From assembly GCF_036898095.1 (NCBI RefSeq), contig NC_090768.1, forward strand, positions 43,844,790 to 43,908,789: a stretch of 64,000 nucleotides of DNA. The letters are read 5' to 3'. The stretch comes from Palaemon carinicauda (taxonomy: Eukaryota; Arthropoda; Malacostraca; Decapoda; Palaemonidae). The position numbers and the translations under genes are program-made. Shown here piece by piece: positions 1 through 9,031 of this stretch; the first letter of the stretch is position 1, and each line of letters opens with the position of its first letter. Below the pieces are notes generated by a model. That model did not search any database and had not been told where the DNA came from. It was given only the letters and a program-made list of their open reading frames with translations.

Positions 1-152
1 ATATATTGTGTAAAGGGTATATGGAGAAATTCTTTAAAATACACATGCTAATATTATCATAGCATTGCTAACGTTAGCAATGGCATCGTAACGTTGGTAA
101 CATTGCTAATGTTAGCGTTCGCAGTACATACATTCTTGAAGAGTGAAGTGAC
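1..152. other. Flank of DIRS copy A, no gene seen
   Basis: Short AT-rich flank left of copy A. It holds a few imperfect repeats of a motif like taacgttagcaatg around 65-120. No coding signal is visible. Confidence 0.5.
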
Positions 153-189
153 ATGTTATTTTCATTAGTAAAATAAATTTTTGAATATA

Positions 190-349
190 CTTACCCGGTG
201 ATCATATAGCTGTCAGCTCTGCTGCCCGACAGAAAAACCTAAGGACAAAATACGCCAGCGATCGCTATACAGGTGGGGGTGTACATCAACAGCGCCATCT
301 GTCGAGCAGGTACTCAAGTACTCCATGTCAACACAGAACCAATTTTCTC
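190..349 (-). repeat. Right (3') inverted terminal repeat of DIRS copy A
   Basis: These 160 bp pair with 12278-12437 in inverted orientation. The outer 37 bases (153-189) are specific to the 3' end and are not part of the shared repeat. Confidence 0.8.
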
Positions 350-400
350 CTCTGCCCACTGGGTCTCTATTGGGGAGGAAGGGAGGGTCCTTTAATTTAT

Positions 401-488
401 GATCACCGGGTAAGTATATTCAAAAATTTATTTTACTAATGAAAATAACATTTTTCAATATTAAACTTAGCCGGTGATCATATAGCTG
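401..488 (-). repeat. Internal complementary region (ICR) of DIRS copy A
   Basis: The block joins the complement of the extreme 3' end to the complement of the extreme 5' end, head to head. Its 5'-end half carries the variant cttagccggtgatc. That variant is found only in the 5' terminus at 12424-12437; the copy's own 3' terminus has cttacccggtgatc. In DIRS1 the ICR is thought to template closure of the circular cDNA intermediate. Confidence 0.8.
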
Positions 489-888
489 ATTCACACCCAG
501 GGGGGTGGGTAGAGACCAGCATTATGTGTTACATTAAGAGCTAAGTATTTTGTATTTCATTTTAGCAGTTATTCAAAATAACAAACATAAAATCAATAAG
601 TACCTGGTAAGGAAGTCGACTTGAACAATTACTCCGCCTTTTTAAGTACGTCTTCCTTACTGAGCCTCGCGATCCTCATAGGATGCTGAGCGACTCCTAG
701 GAGCTGAAGTATGAAGGGTTGCAACCCATACTAAAGGACCTCATCAAAACCTCTAATCTAGGCGCTTCTCAAGAAATGACTTTGACCACCCGCCAAATCA
801 AGTAGGATGCGAAAGGCTTCTTAGCCTTCCGGACAACCCAAAAACAATAATAAAACATTTCAAGAGAAAGATTAAAAAGGTTATGGAA

Positions 889-2667
889 TTAGGGAATTGT
901 AGTGGTTGAGCCCTCACCCACTACTGCACTCGTTGCTACGAATGGTCCCAGAGTGTAGCAGTTCTCGTAAAGAGACTGGACATTCTTAAGATAAAAAGAC
1001 GCGAACACTGATTTGCTTTTCCAATAGGTTGCGTCGATTATACTTTGCAGAGATCTATTTTGTTTAAAGGCCACGGAAGTTGCGACAGCTCTAACTTCGT
1101 GTGTCCTTACCTTCAGCAAAGCTTGGTCTTCCTCATTCAGATGGGAATGAGCTTCTCGTAATAACAGTCTGATAAAATAGGATAAGGCATTCTTTGACAT
1201 AGGCAAAGATGGTTTCTTAATAGAACACCATAAAGCTTCAGACGGGCCTCGTAAAGGTTTTTAAATAGAACTCAAGAGCTCTTGCAGGACATAAGACTCT
1301 TTCTAGTTCATTTCCAACCATGCGATAAGTTTGGAATATCAAACGATATTGGTCAAGGCTGAGAAGGCAGCTCGTGTTTGGCTAGAAAACCAAGTTGTAG
1401 AACATGTAGCCGTTTCGGATGAGAATCCGATGTTCTTGCTGAAGGCATGAATCTCACTGACTCTTTTAGCTGTGGCTAAGCATACCAGGAAAAGAGTCTT
1501 TAAGGTGAGATCTTTCAGGGAGGCTGATTGTTGCGGTTCGAACCTGTCTGACATAAGGAATCTTAGTACCACGTCTAAATTCCAACCAGGTGTAACCAAA
1601 CGACGCTCCTTCGTGGTCTCAAAAGACTTAAGGAGGTCCTGTAGATCTTTATTGATGGAAAGATCTAAGCCTCTGTGACGGAAGACTGATGCCAACATGC
1701 TTCTGTAACCCTTGAAAGTGGGAGCTGAAAGAGATCGTTCTTTCCTCAGATATAAGAGAAAGCCAGCTATTTGAGTTACAGAGGTACTGGTCGAGGATAC
1801 GGATACTGACTTGCACCAGTTTCGGAAGATTTCCCACTTCGATTGGTAGACTCTAAGGGTGGATGTTCTCCTTGCTCTAGCAATCGCTCTGGCTGCCTCC
1901 TTCGAAAAGTCTCTAGCTCTCGAGAGTCTTTCGATAGTCTGAAGGCAGTCAGACGAAGAGCGTGGAGGCCTTGGTGTACCTTCTTTACGCGTGGCTGACG
2001 TAGAAGGTCCACCCTTAGGGGAAGAGTTCTGGGAACGTCTACTAGCCATCGAAGTACCTCGGTGAGCCATTCTCTCGCGGGCCAGAGGGAAGCAACTAGC
2101 GTCAACCTTGTCCCTTCGTGAGAGGCGAACTTCTGCAGTACCTTGTTGACAATCTTGAACGGAGGGAATGCATATAGATCTAGATGTGACCAATCTAGTA
2201 GAAAGGCATCTATATGAACTGCTGCTGGGTCCGGGATTGGTGAGCAAAATATTGGGAGCCTCTTGGTCATCGAGGTTGCGAAGAGATCTATGGTTGGCTG
2301 GCCCCAGGTGGCCCAAAGTCTTTTGCATACATCCTTGTGGAGGGTCCATTCTGTTGGAATTATTTGTCCCTTCCGACTGAGACAATCTGCCATGACATTC
2401 AAGTTGCCTTGGATGAACCTCGTTACTATTGAAATGTCTAGACCTTTTGACCAGGTGAGGAGGTCCCTTGCGATCTCGTACAATGTCAGAGAGTAGGTCC
2501 CTCCTTGCTTGGAGATGTACGCCAAAGCCGTGGTGTTGTCCGAGTTCACCTCCACCACTTTGCCTTGAAGGAGAGACCTGAAGCTTTTCCAGGTCAGACG
2601 TACTGCCAGTAGCTCCTTGCAGTTGAAATGCATTGTCCTTTGACTCGAGTTCCATAATCCCGAGCAT
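889..2667 (-). pseudogene. Decayed RNase H / methyltransferase and tyrosine recombinase of DIRS copy A
   Basis: Two overlapping frames are recognisable. The frame at 2633-1776 encodes RNase H (NSDNTTALAYISKQGG) followed by the Dam-like methyltransferase region (DLFATSMTKRLP, YAFPPFKI). The frame at 2667-1339 is the tyrosine recombinase frame, with the N-terminal DNA-binding part and the first catalytic arginine region (LATAKRVSEIHAF). A small deletion near 1390 shifts the frame, and a further deletion near 1260 removes part of the linker. The last part resumes at 1206-889 with HEVRAVATSVAF (the H-x-x-R region) and a C-terminal FASFYL tyrosine candidate. The protein cannot be made intact. Both frames stayed open across their overlap despite clear divergence from copies C and D. 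Confidence 0.8.
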
Positions 2668-2780
2668 TCCCTACCGTCTAATGTCGCACCCCAGCCTACG
2701 TCCGATGCGTCCGAGAAGAGAACGTGGTTGGTAGTCTGAACAGTCAGGGGAAGACCCTCTCTAAGGTTAATATAGTCCTT

Positions 2781-2985
2781 TCACCAAGTCAGACAAGACT
2801 TTAACTTTCCGGAAACCGGGATCGAGACCGCTTCTAGCGTCTTGTCCTTTTTCCAGTGAAAAGCTAGATGGTATAGAAGAGGACGGAGGTGTAGTCTTCC
2901 TAGTGACACAAATTGATCCACGGATGACAGTGTCCCTACCAGACTCATCCACAGCCTGACTGGGCAGCGTTCCTTCTTCAGCATC
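2781..2985 (-). pseudogene. RT C-terminal (thumb side) remnant of DIRS copy A
   Basis: The minus-strand translation contains WMSLVGTLSSVDQF and GRLHLRPLLYHL, which match the region after the RT catalytic core in copies B-D (WMSLTGTLSSLALF). Directly upstream lies acidic ORF1-like sequence, so about 2 kb encoding the ORF1 C-terminus and the RT palm has been lost here. Confidence 0.75.
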
Positions 2986-5260
2986 TTCTGGATGGATAGC
3001 AGGGCTGGGGGCTGATCGTCTTGTTCAGCAACGTTCTCATCAGAGGGTTCCTCATCCGAAAACTGATGAGGAAACGGCAACGGAGTGGGCAACGTCTGAC
3101 TCGCTGAATCCGGTTGCACTGGTGGATGCGTGACGGAGCCGGACGCAATATCATGGCACTGCTGCACAGTCTGTGAACTGTCAACAACCATGGGTGCGCG
3201 AGGAAGTACAGCGTCAACCCGAAACTGTCTAGACTGCTGGGTTGTGCAGTCAACACCCTACCGGGTTGCTGAGGTTGACGCACTGCGTCACAACAAGTCA
3301 CCTCTGCTGGTTGTTGAACGTCTTCCTAGTGACACACTGAACGTCAACAACCACCTCCGAGCGTCGCTTAACGTCAACGTGCGACTGGCAACCCACACTG
3401 GGTCGCATCGGTGGAGGAACCACCTCAACTGGCAGATGCGAGTAGGATACCTCAGCGCAACAGGGCGCACAACCAACAGGTTGGAAGGTTGTTGGCCAGA
3501 AGGTTCTTCTCCGCATTTAAGTCCTCTATCAAGGACACAAGCTTGGACTGCATGTCTTGCAGCAAAGCCCATTAAGGGTCTACGGGAGCAGGTGTGGCAA
3601 CAGACGGGGTTAGCGACTGAGGCGGAACCATTTACCATCCCTGGAAGCCTTGTTATGTGTGACATAATAGTACAGCAAAACTTCAAAGGCTCGACAAAAG
3701 TTGAGAAGTTGACCTGTAAACAACTTGGAGCGTCTCCTGGCTAGGCGCCAGGGCGAGTCTACCAGAATTGAGAAGTCTATTTGGGCAGAGGCATGAACTT
3801 CCAAGCCGAGAACTTCTCTCGTGTCCTATCAGACTCTCGCTCTATAAGCCAGTTTAAAAGAAGGGAAAGCAAAGGCTGTATCCCTAAAACTCCTCCTGGT
3901 GCAAAAACCAGTCGCCTAGCCAACGTAACGCTCTCTAGGAGAGCGAGAGAGCACTAGCTTAACAACAACGGCTTCGAAGTAGCTAGGCCTAGTGTAAGTT
4001 CTGACGTTTAGGCGAACGAGGAGCAGCAGTTACAAGATCCGGACGAAGATCCTTAAAAAAATCATCATGATTTAATTAAAGTCCATAGGAGGCTAAGCAG
4101 CTTAAGGCTCCTCTCCAAATGACAGAGTCCTCAAAGGAATATCAGTAGGAGGGAGAACAGCACTTTCTCATCTACAGGAACCTTGTCCGATAAAAGCTAG
4201 GTTATCTCAGCGAGTCTCTCACTGGTGCATTAGTAGCAGACCAGAAGGCAACGTCATGTAACTGCTTGACAGTCTGTGAACTGTCAACAACTGAACTGTC
4301 AACCACAACAGGTGCGTGAGGACATACAGCACTGGTGCATTAGTAGCAGACCAGAAGGCAACGTCATGTAACTGCTTGATAGACTGTGAACTGTCAACAA
4401 CTGAACTGTCAACCACAACAGGAGCGTGAGGACATACAGTGTTCACTCGAGACTGCTTTGACTGTCTATACTGAGCAGTCAAAACAACTCTAGAATGCGG
4501 AGGTTGACGCACAGCGTCAAAACAAAGCAACTTAACTCCACCCTCCTGTTGTTGTGGTACTCGCGAACGTCAACGGAGGGTAGCGTGCGTCTGTGAACGT
4601 CAACGTGCGGCTGGCAGGGTACACTGCGCATGGGTGGTGGAACTCTCACAGGCGGAGTGCGGGAGCAGGTAGCGTCAGCGTCTACTGTACGCACAACCTT
4701 GGTTGGTTGTAGGCTAACGGGTGCAGCGTCAACCTTCTCCGCACGATACTCCTGCATAAAAGATGCTAACTGTGTCTGCATAGACTGTAGCAAAGACCAC
4801 TTAGGGTCTACAGTAGCAGGTGCGGCAACAGACGGTGTTACTGCCTGTTGCGGTACCGCTTTGCCTCTCTTAGGAGGTGAGCAGTCGTCGGAAGACTGCA
4901 GCGAGTCCGAACTGACCCAGTGGCTACAACTGGGCCGTTGGACTTGCGCGGAAGGGACCGACTTGCGCTTAATAAGCTGCGAGACCTTGGTCCATGGTTT
5001 CTTACGAGAAACCTCTTCCGCAGACGAGAAGTAAATGGGCTCTCTCGTCTTTGTGTGGGTGGGGCGATCTTGGGTAGATACGCCCGAAACCACGGAGGGA
5101 AACGTCTGTTCGTTGATCAAGGCCTGACGAACCCATAAGTCGTTCGACATTACTTCTCCCCTGGGCTTGGGAGCTTGCAAGAGGTCCCGGACTAGGTGAA
5201 CGACAGGCACGAACAGACGAACCCTCGGACGCAACACTGTAACACTTTGCGCATATCACT
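2986..5260 (-). pseudogene. Rearranged ORF1 (gag-like) remnants of DIRS copy A
   Basis: Pieces of ORF1 can be recognised on the minus strand. The SPSPGPLASSQAQGRSNVE block lies near 5200. A block like VDPKWSLLQSMQTQL lies near 4800, and a weaker second copy lies near 3560. The capsid-like block ASAQIDFSILVDSP lies near 3790. The acidic DEEPSDENVAE block lies near 3040. The second mid-ORF1 copy after the capsid-like block shows an internal duplication or template switch. Many stops and frameshifts are present. Confidence 0.7.
4221..4440 (-). repeat. 110-bp tandem duplication inside copy A ORF1 remnant
   Basis: Two adjacent units (4221-4330 and 4331-4440) are nearly identical. Each begins actggtgcattagtagcag and ends at a cacatacagc-like sequence. 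The near-identity suggests the duplication is younger than most decay of the copy. Confidence 0.85.
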
Positions 5261-6228
5261 TTATCACTTCGATTTTCTGTTTTGCACTTATTTCACTGAA
5301 ATCGAAACTTTTACTGATTTCTACCTGAAACACGCAATTCTACCCTTCATTAAAAGGTAGTAATTGCGAAAACAGTCGTATAATGCAGCTCATTAATACT
5401 AGCAAAAACAGAAAACATATAAAGATAAAGAATTCAGTGGCTGGGAAAGAGACTAAACACTAGTTCAATTAAACTACGTTTACAATCTCTCACCGCAAAT
5501 AGACTGGGGACAAGAATAAAACCCTAGAAACGTTTTACCTTCTTCCCCGTTAAGCGACTAGGGAGGAGAGTAACACGAGAACAACGTTACCCGCTTGAAC
5601 GGAACGTTTTTTTCTCCTCTCTCTCCCTCCGTCTCTATCTCTCTCTCTCTTTCTCTCTTGATTTCGCACCTGAGAGAAGAGCCCAATTATATATCGTCAA
5701 AAAAACAAGTTATTTGGCTAAAGGAAAAAACTGAAAGGTTTTCCAAATAAAAAGTTCCTTTAATTTAGAATTTAAACCATTTAAGTTAAGAAAGAATGAA
5801 CGAAACGTCAGAATCGATTTACTCTTACTGCAAAGTGAAACCGTGATACACTCTCTCTCTATCGTAACGATAGAGCGCATGTTGAACGTCCTGAACGTCA
5901 ACAACTACGTAGTCTAAAAAAAAAAAACTAAACGTTAGTTCATCTTTGAAAACAGTACGAAGACTATCAAAGAAATTCTTTCATAAAACATTAAATTTAA
6001 AAAGTTTTAAATTCTTTAAAGGCTAAATACGATATAACGGGCTCAACGTTGATTAACTTCGGTTCCAAGTTAGGACCGCCTACTATCAGGAAAGGTCGCA
6101 TATAAACAAAACATAAAAATTTATTTTTATATGTTTATAATAAATGGAAAGTTAATCGAATAGGCCTAATAAAGGCGGAGAGATATAAAATATGTTATTT
6201 TTATTAATAAAATAAATTTTTGAATATA

Positions 6229-6386
6229 CTTACCCGATAATCATGTAGCTGTCAACTCCGTTGCCCGACAGAATTCTATGGAGGGATACGCCAGCTATCA
6301 CAATACTAGAAGGGGGTGTACTTACCAGCGCCACCTGTGGCCAGGTACTCAATCATTTGTTGTTGACACCTCCTCAATTATTCCTC
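6229..6386 (-). repeat. Right (3') inverted terminal repeat of copy B
   Basis: These 158 bp are inverted relative to 11832-11989. The extra 37 bases at the outer edge (6192-6228) are 3'-end specific. Confidence 0.85.
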
Positions 6387-6431
6387 GGTCCACTGGTTCT
6401 CTCTGGGGAGGAAAGGGAGGGTCGATTAAAT

Positions 6432-6522
6432 CATGATTATCGGGTAAATATATTCAAAAATTTATTTTATTAATAAAAATAACATTTTTCAATATTAAAC
6501 TTACCCGATAATCATGTAGCTG
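6432..6522 (-). repeat. ICR of copy B
   Basis: The block is complementary to both extreme ends of copy B placed back to back, and shares B's private taataaaa variant. One base differs from the 3' terminus (gggtaaatat against gggtaagtat). Confidence 0.85.
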
Positions 6523-6668
6523 ATTCACACCCAGGGAGGTGGGTGAAAACCAGTGTACATGATTAAAGGATAGCTAAGTATCCCATATTTCATATAACAG
6601 TTATCTCAAATAACAATGAAATAATAAGTACCTGGTAAGGAAGTCGAATAGAACCGTTACTCTGCCTT

Positions 6669-8939
6669 TTATTTAAAGTTCGTCTTCCTTACTGAGCGCA
6701 GCGTTCCTCTTGGAGGCTGAATCAACCCAAAGGTGCCAAAGTCTTGAAGGTCCTTGTTGGAAGACAGGTCCAAACCCCTGTGGCGGAGAACTGAGGCCAA
6801 CATGCTCCTATACCCTTTAATCGTAGGTGTTGAAAGGGATCTCTCATTCCTAAGATGAAGAAGGAAGTCAGCTATTTGGATCACAGAGGTATTGGTAGAG
6901 GATATTGAATTGGCTCTACACCAGCTTCGGAAGACCTCCCACTTAGACTGGTAGACTCTACGAGTGGAAATTCTTCTAGCTCTGGCAATCGCACTGGCTG
7001 CCTCCTTCGAAAAGCCTCTAGCTCTAGCGAATCTTTCGACAGTCTGAAGGCAGTCAGTCGAAGAGCGTGGAGGTTTGGGTGCAACCTGTCTACGTGTGGT
7101 TGACGTAGAAGGTCCACTCTTAGAGGTAGAGTCCTGGGGAAGTCGACTAGCCATTGAAGTACCTCTGTGTACCATTCTCTTGCAGGCCAAAGGGGAGCAA
7201 CCAGCGTCAGCCGTGTCCCTTCGTGCGAGACGAATTTCTGCAGAACTTTGTTTATAATCTTGAACGGAGGGAATGCGTACAGGTCGAGATGGGACCAGTT
7301 CAGAAGAAAAGCATCCACATGAACCGCTGCAGGGTCTGGAACAGGGGAACAATAAAGCGGAAGTCTCTTGGTGATGGAGGTGGCAAACAGATCTATGGTA
7401 GGTTGACCCCACAAGGTCCAAAGTCTGTTGCACACACTCTTGTGGAGGGTCCATTCCGTGGGAATGACCTGATTCCTTCTGCTGAGGCGATCCGCTGAAA
7501 CATTCATATCGCCCTGGATGAACCTCGTGACCAGTGTGAGGTTTAGACCTCTTGACCAAATGAGGAGGTCCCTTGCGATCTCGTAAAGGCTCCTCGAATG
7601 GGTCCCTCCTTGCTTGGAGATGTAAGCCAAGGCTGTGGTGTTGTCTGAATTCACCTCCACCACTTTGCCTAGCAGGAGGGACTTGAAGTTCAACAGGGCA
7701 AGATGAACTGCTAACAGTTCCTTGCAGTTGATGTGGAGTAATCCTTGTTCCTTGTTCCATACTCCTGAGCATTCCCGTCCGTCCAAGGTCGCACCCCAGC
7801 CCGAGTCCGATGCATCCGAGAAGAGATGAAGATGGGGGGTCTGGATGGCCAATGATAGACCCTCCTTGAGAAGGAGATTGTGCTTCCACCACCGGAGAGT
7901 GGTCTTCATCTCTTGGTTGATAGGGATAGAGACTGCTTCTAGAGTCGAGCCCTTGTCCCAATGAGCCGCAAGATGGAATTGAAGAGGGCGGAGGTGGAGT
8001 CTCCCTAGCTCGACAAACAGGGCCAGTGATGAGAGGGTCCCTGTGAGACTCATCCACTGTCTCACTGAGCAATTGCTCCTCTTCAGCATGCTCATGATGC
8101 ACTCTAGGGCTTGGTTTATCCTGGGGGCCGATGGAAAAGCCCGAAAATCCCGACTCTGAATCTCCATTCCCAGGTACACAATGGATTGGGAGGGAATGAG
8201 TTGAGATTTCTCTATATTGACTAATAGACCTAGGTCTCTGATTAGATCTAAAGTCCAAGAGAGGTTCTCCAGACAACGACGACTCGTGGAGGCTCTCAAC
8301 AGCCAGTCGTCTAGGTAGAGGGAGGCTCTGATGTTCGATAAGTGCAGGAATTTCGCTACATTCCTCATCAGATGAGTAAAGACCATAGGAGCTGTGCTTA
8401 GGCCAAAACACAGGGCTTGGAACTGATAGACAACCTTTCCGAAAACGAATCTCAGGAAAGGTTGGGAGTCTGGATGAATGGGAACGTGAAAGTATGCATC
8501 TTTCAAGTCCAACGAGACCATCCAGTCCTCCTGTCTGACCGCTGCTAAGACCGACTTGGTCGTCTCCATTGTGAACGTCTGCTTGGTGACATACTCGTTG
8601 AGAGAGCTGACGTCCAGCACCGGTCTCCAACCTCCTGTCTTCTTGGCCACAAGAAAGAGACGGTTGTAGAAGCCCGGGGATTGATGGTCCCGGACTATAA
8701 CCACTGCCTTCTTCTGCACAAGTAGCGACACCTCCTGTTGCAATGCTAGCCTCTTGTCCTCTTCTTTGTAGTTGGGAGAGAGGTTGATGGGCGATGTGGT
8801 CAGAGGCGGTTTGAGGCAGAATGGAATCCTGTAACCGTACCTCAGCCAACTGACAGACTGTGCGTCTGCACCTCTCTTCTCCCAGGCTCGCCAGAAGATC
8901 TTGAGTCTGGCTCCTACTGTTGTCTGGAGAATCTGAGAG
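6669..8939 (-). pseudogene. Tyrosine recombinase frame of copy B, catalytic part deleted
   Basis: The frame runs open from the codon after the ORF1 stop (8939) to 6669. It overlaps the RT ORF and reaches the N-terminal recombinase region (VYQSKWEVFRSW, GYRSMLASVLRHRG). After the residues NKDLQD it jumps directly into 3' untranslated sequence and ends after about 25 unrelated residues. The arginine, H-x-x-R and tyrosine blocks present in C and D are all missing. The junction shows only one or two bases of possible microhomology. The copy could integrate only with recombinase supplied in trans. Confidence 0.85.
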
Positions 8940-9031
8940 TCAGTTCTTTCCCTTAGATGTCCTGGGTCCTTTCCTAGACTTGCCCCTGTGAGAGTCTGGA
9001 CGGGAGCTTCCTCGGCTGGGGGCTCTACCAC
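6881..9031 (-). CDS. DIRS RT / RNase H / methyltransferase polyprotein, copy B
   Basis: This is a 716-residue open frame, intact. It contains an RT domain (LDLKDAYFHVPIH, then LYLDDWLLRA with the catalytic YLDD), then RNase H (FSDASDSGWGA, CKELLAVHLA, VNSDNTTALAYIS, SADRLSRR), then the Dam-like methyltransferase typical of DIRS1 elements (DLFATSITKRLP, YAFPPFKI). The product would make the cDNA intermediate; the role of the methyltransferase is unknown. The frame starts inside ORF1 and overlaps its last ~90 bases. No ATG obviously decides the start; the position given opens at a GTG-like codon, and frameshifting or internal initiation is likely. Confidence 0.88.
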   Translation of the reverse strand: MVEPPAEEAPVQTLTGASLGKDPGHLRERTDSQILQTTVGARLKIFWRAWEKRGADAQSVSWLRYGYRIPFCLKPPLTTSPINLSPNYKEEDKRLALQQEVSLLVQKKAVVIVRDHQSPGFYNRLFLVAKKTGGWRPVLDVSSLNEYVTKQTFTMETTKSVLAAVRQEDWMVSLDLKDAYFHVPIHPDSQPFLRFVFGKVVYQFQALCFGLSTAPMVFTHLMRNVAKFLHLSNIRASLYLDDWLLRASTSRRCLENLSWTLDLIRDLGLLVNIEKSQLIPSQSIVYLGMEIQSRDFRAFPSAPRINQALECIMSMLKRSNCSVRQWMSLTGTLSSLALFVELGRLHLRPLQFHLAAHWDKGSTLEAVSIPINQEMKTTLRWWKHNLLLKEGLSLAIQTPHLHLFSDASDSGWGATLDGRECSGVWNKEQGLLHINCKELLAVHLALLNFKSLLLGKVVEVNSDNTTALAYISKQGGTHSRSLYEIARDLLIWSRGLNLTLVTRFIQGDMNVSADRLSRRNQVIPTEWTLHKSVCNRLWTLWGQPTIDLFATSITKRLPLYCSPVPDPAAVHVDAFLLNWSHLDLYAFPPFKIINKVLQKFVSHEGTRLTLVAPLWPAREWYTEVLQWLVDFPRTLPLRVDLLRQPHVDRLHPNLHALRLTAFRLSKDSLELEAFRRRQPVRLPELEEFPLVESTSLSGRSSEAGVEPIQYPLPIPL

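Larger units (their letters stand above)
153..6191 (-). mobile_element. DIRS-like retrotransposon copy A, larger (3') part, decayed
   Basis: This is a minus-strand DIRS1-like element. It begins at 153 with its 3' terminus and carries, reading leftwards, ORF1 remnants, an RT remnant, RNase H, methyltransferase and tyrosine recombinase sequence. Its terminal repeats belong to a different subfamily from copies B, C and D (ccggtgatcatatagct instead of ccgataatcatgtagct). The coding part is rearranged. ORF1 pieces are duplicated and the RT catalytic core is missing. The stretch 5260-6190, upstream of the ORF1 remnant, does not match the zinc-cluster start of the other copies; it contains a CT-rich tract near 5610-5660 and is not recognised. 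Copy B interrupts the element at 6192, and the missing 5' end lies at 12005-12452. No target-site duplication is seen, as expected for DIRS elements. Confidence 0.85.
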
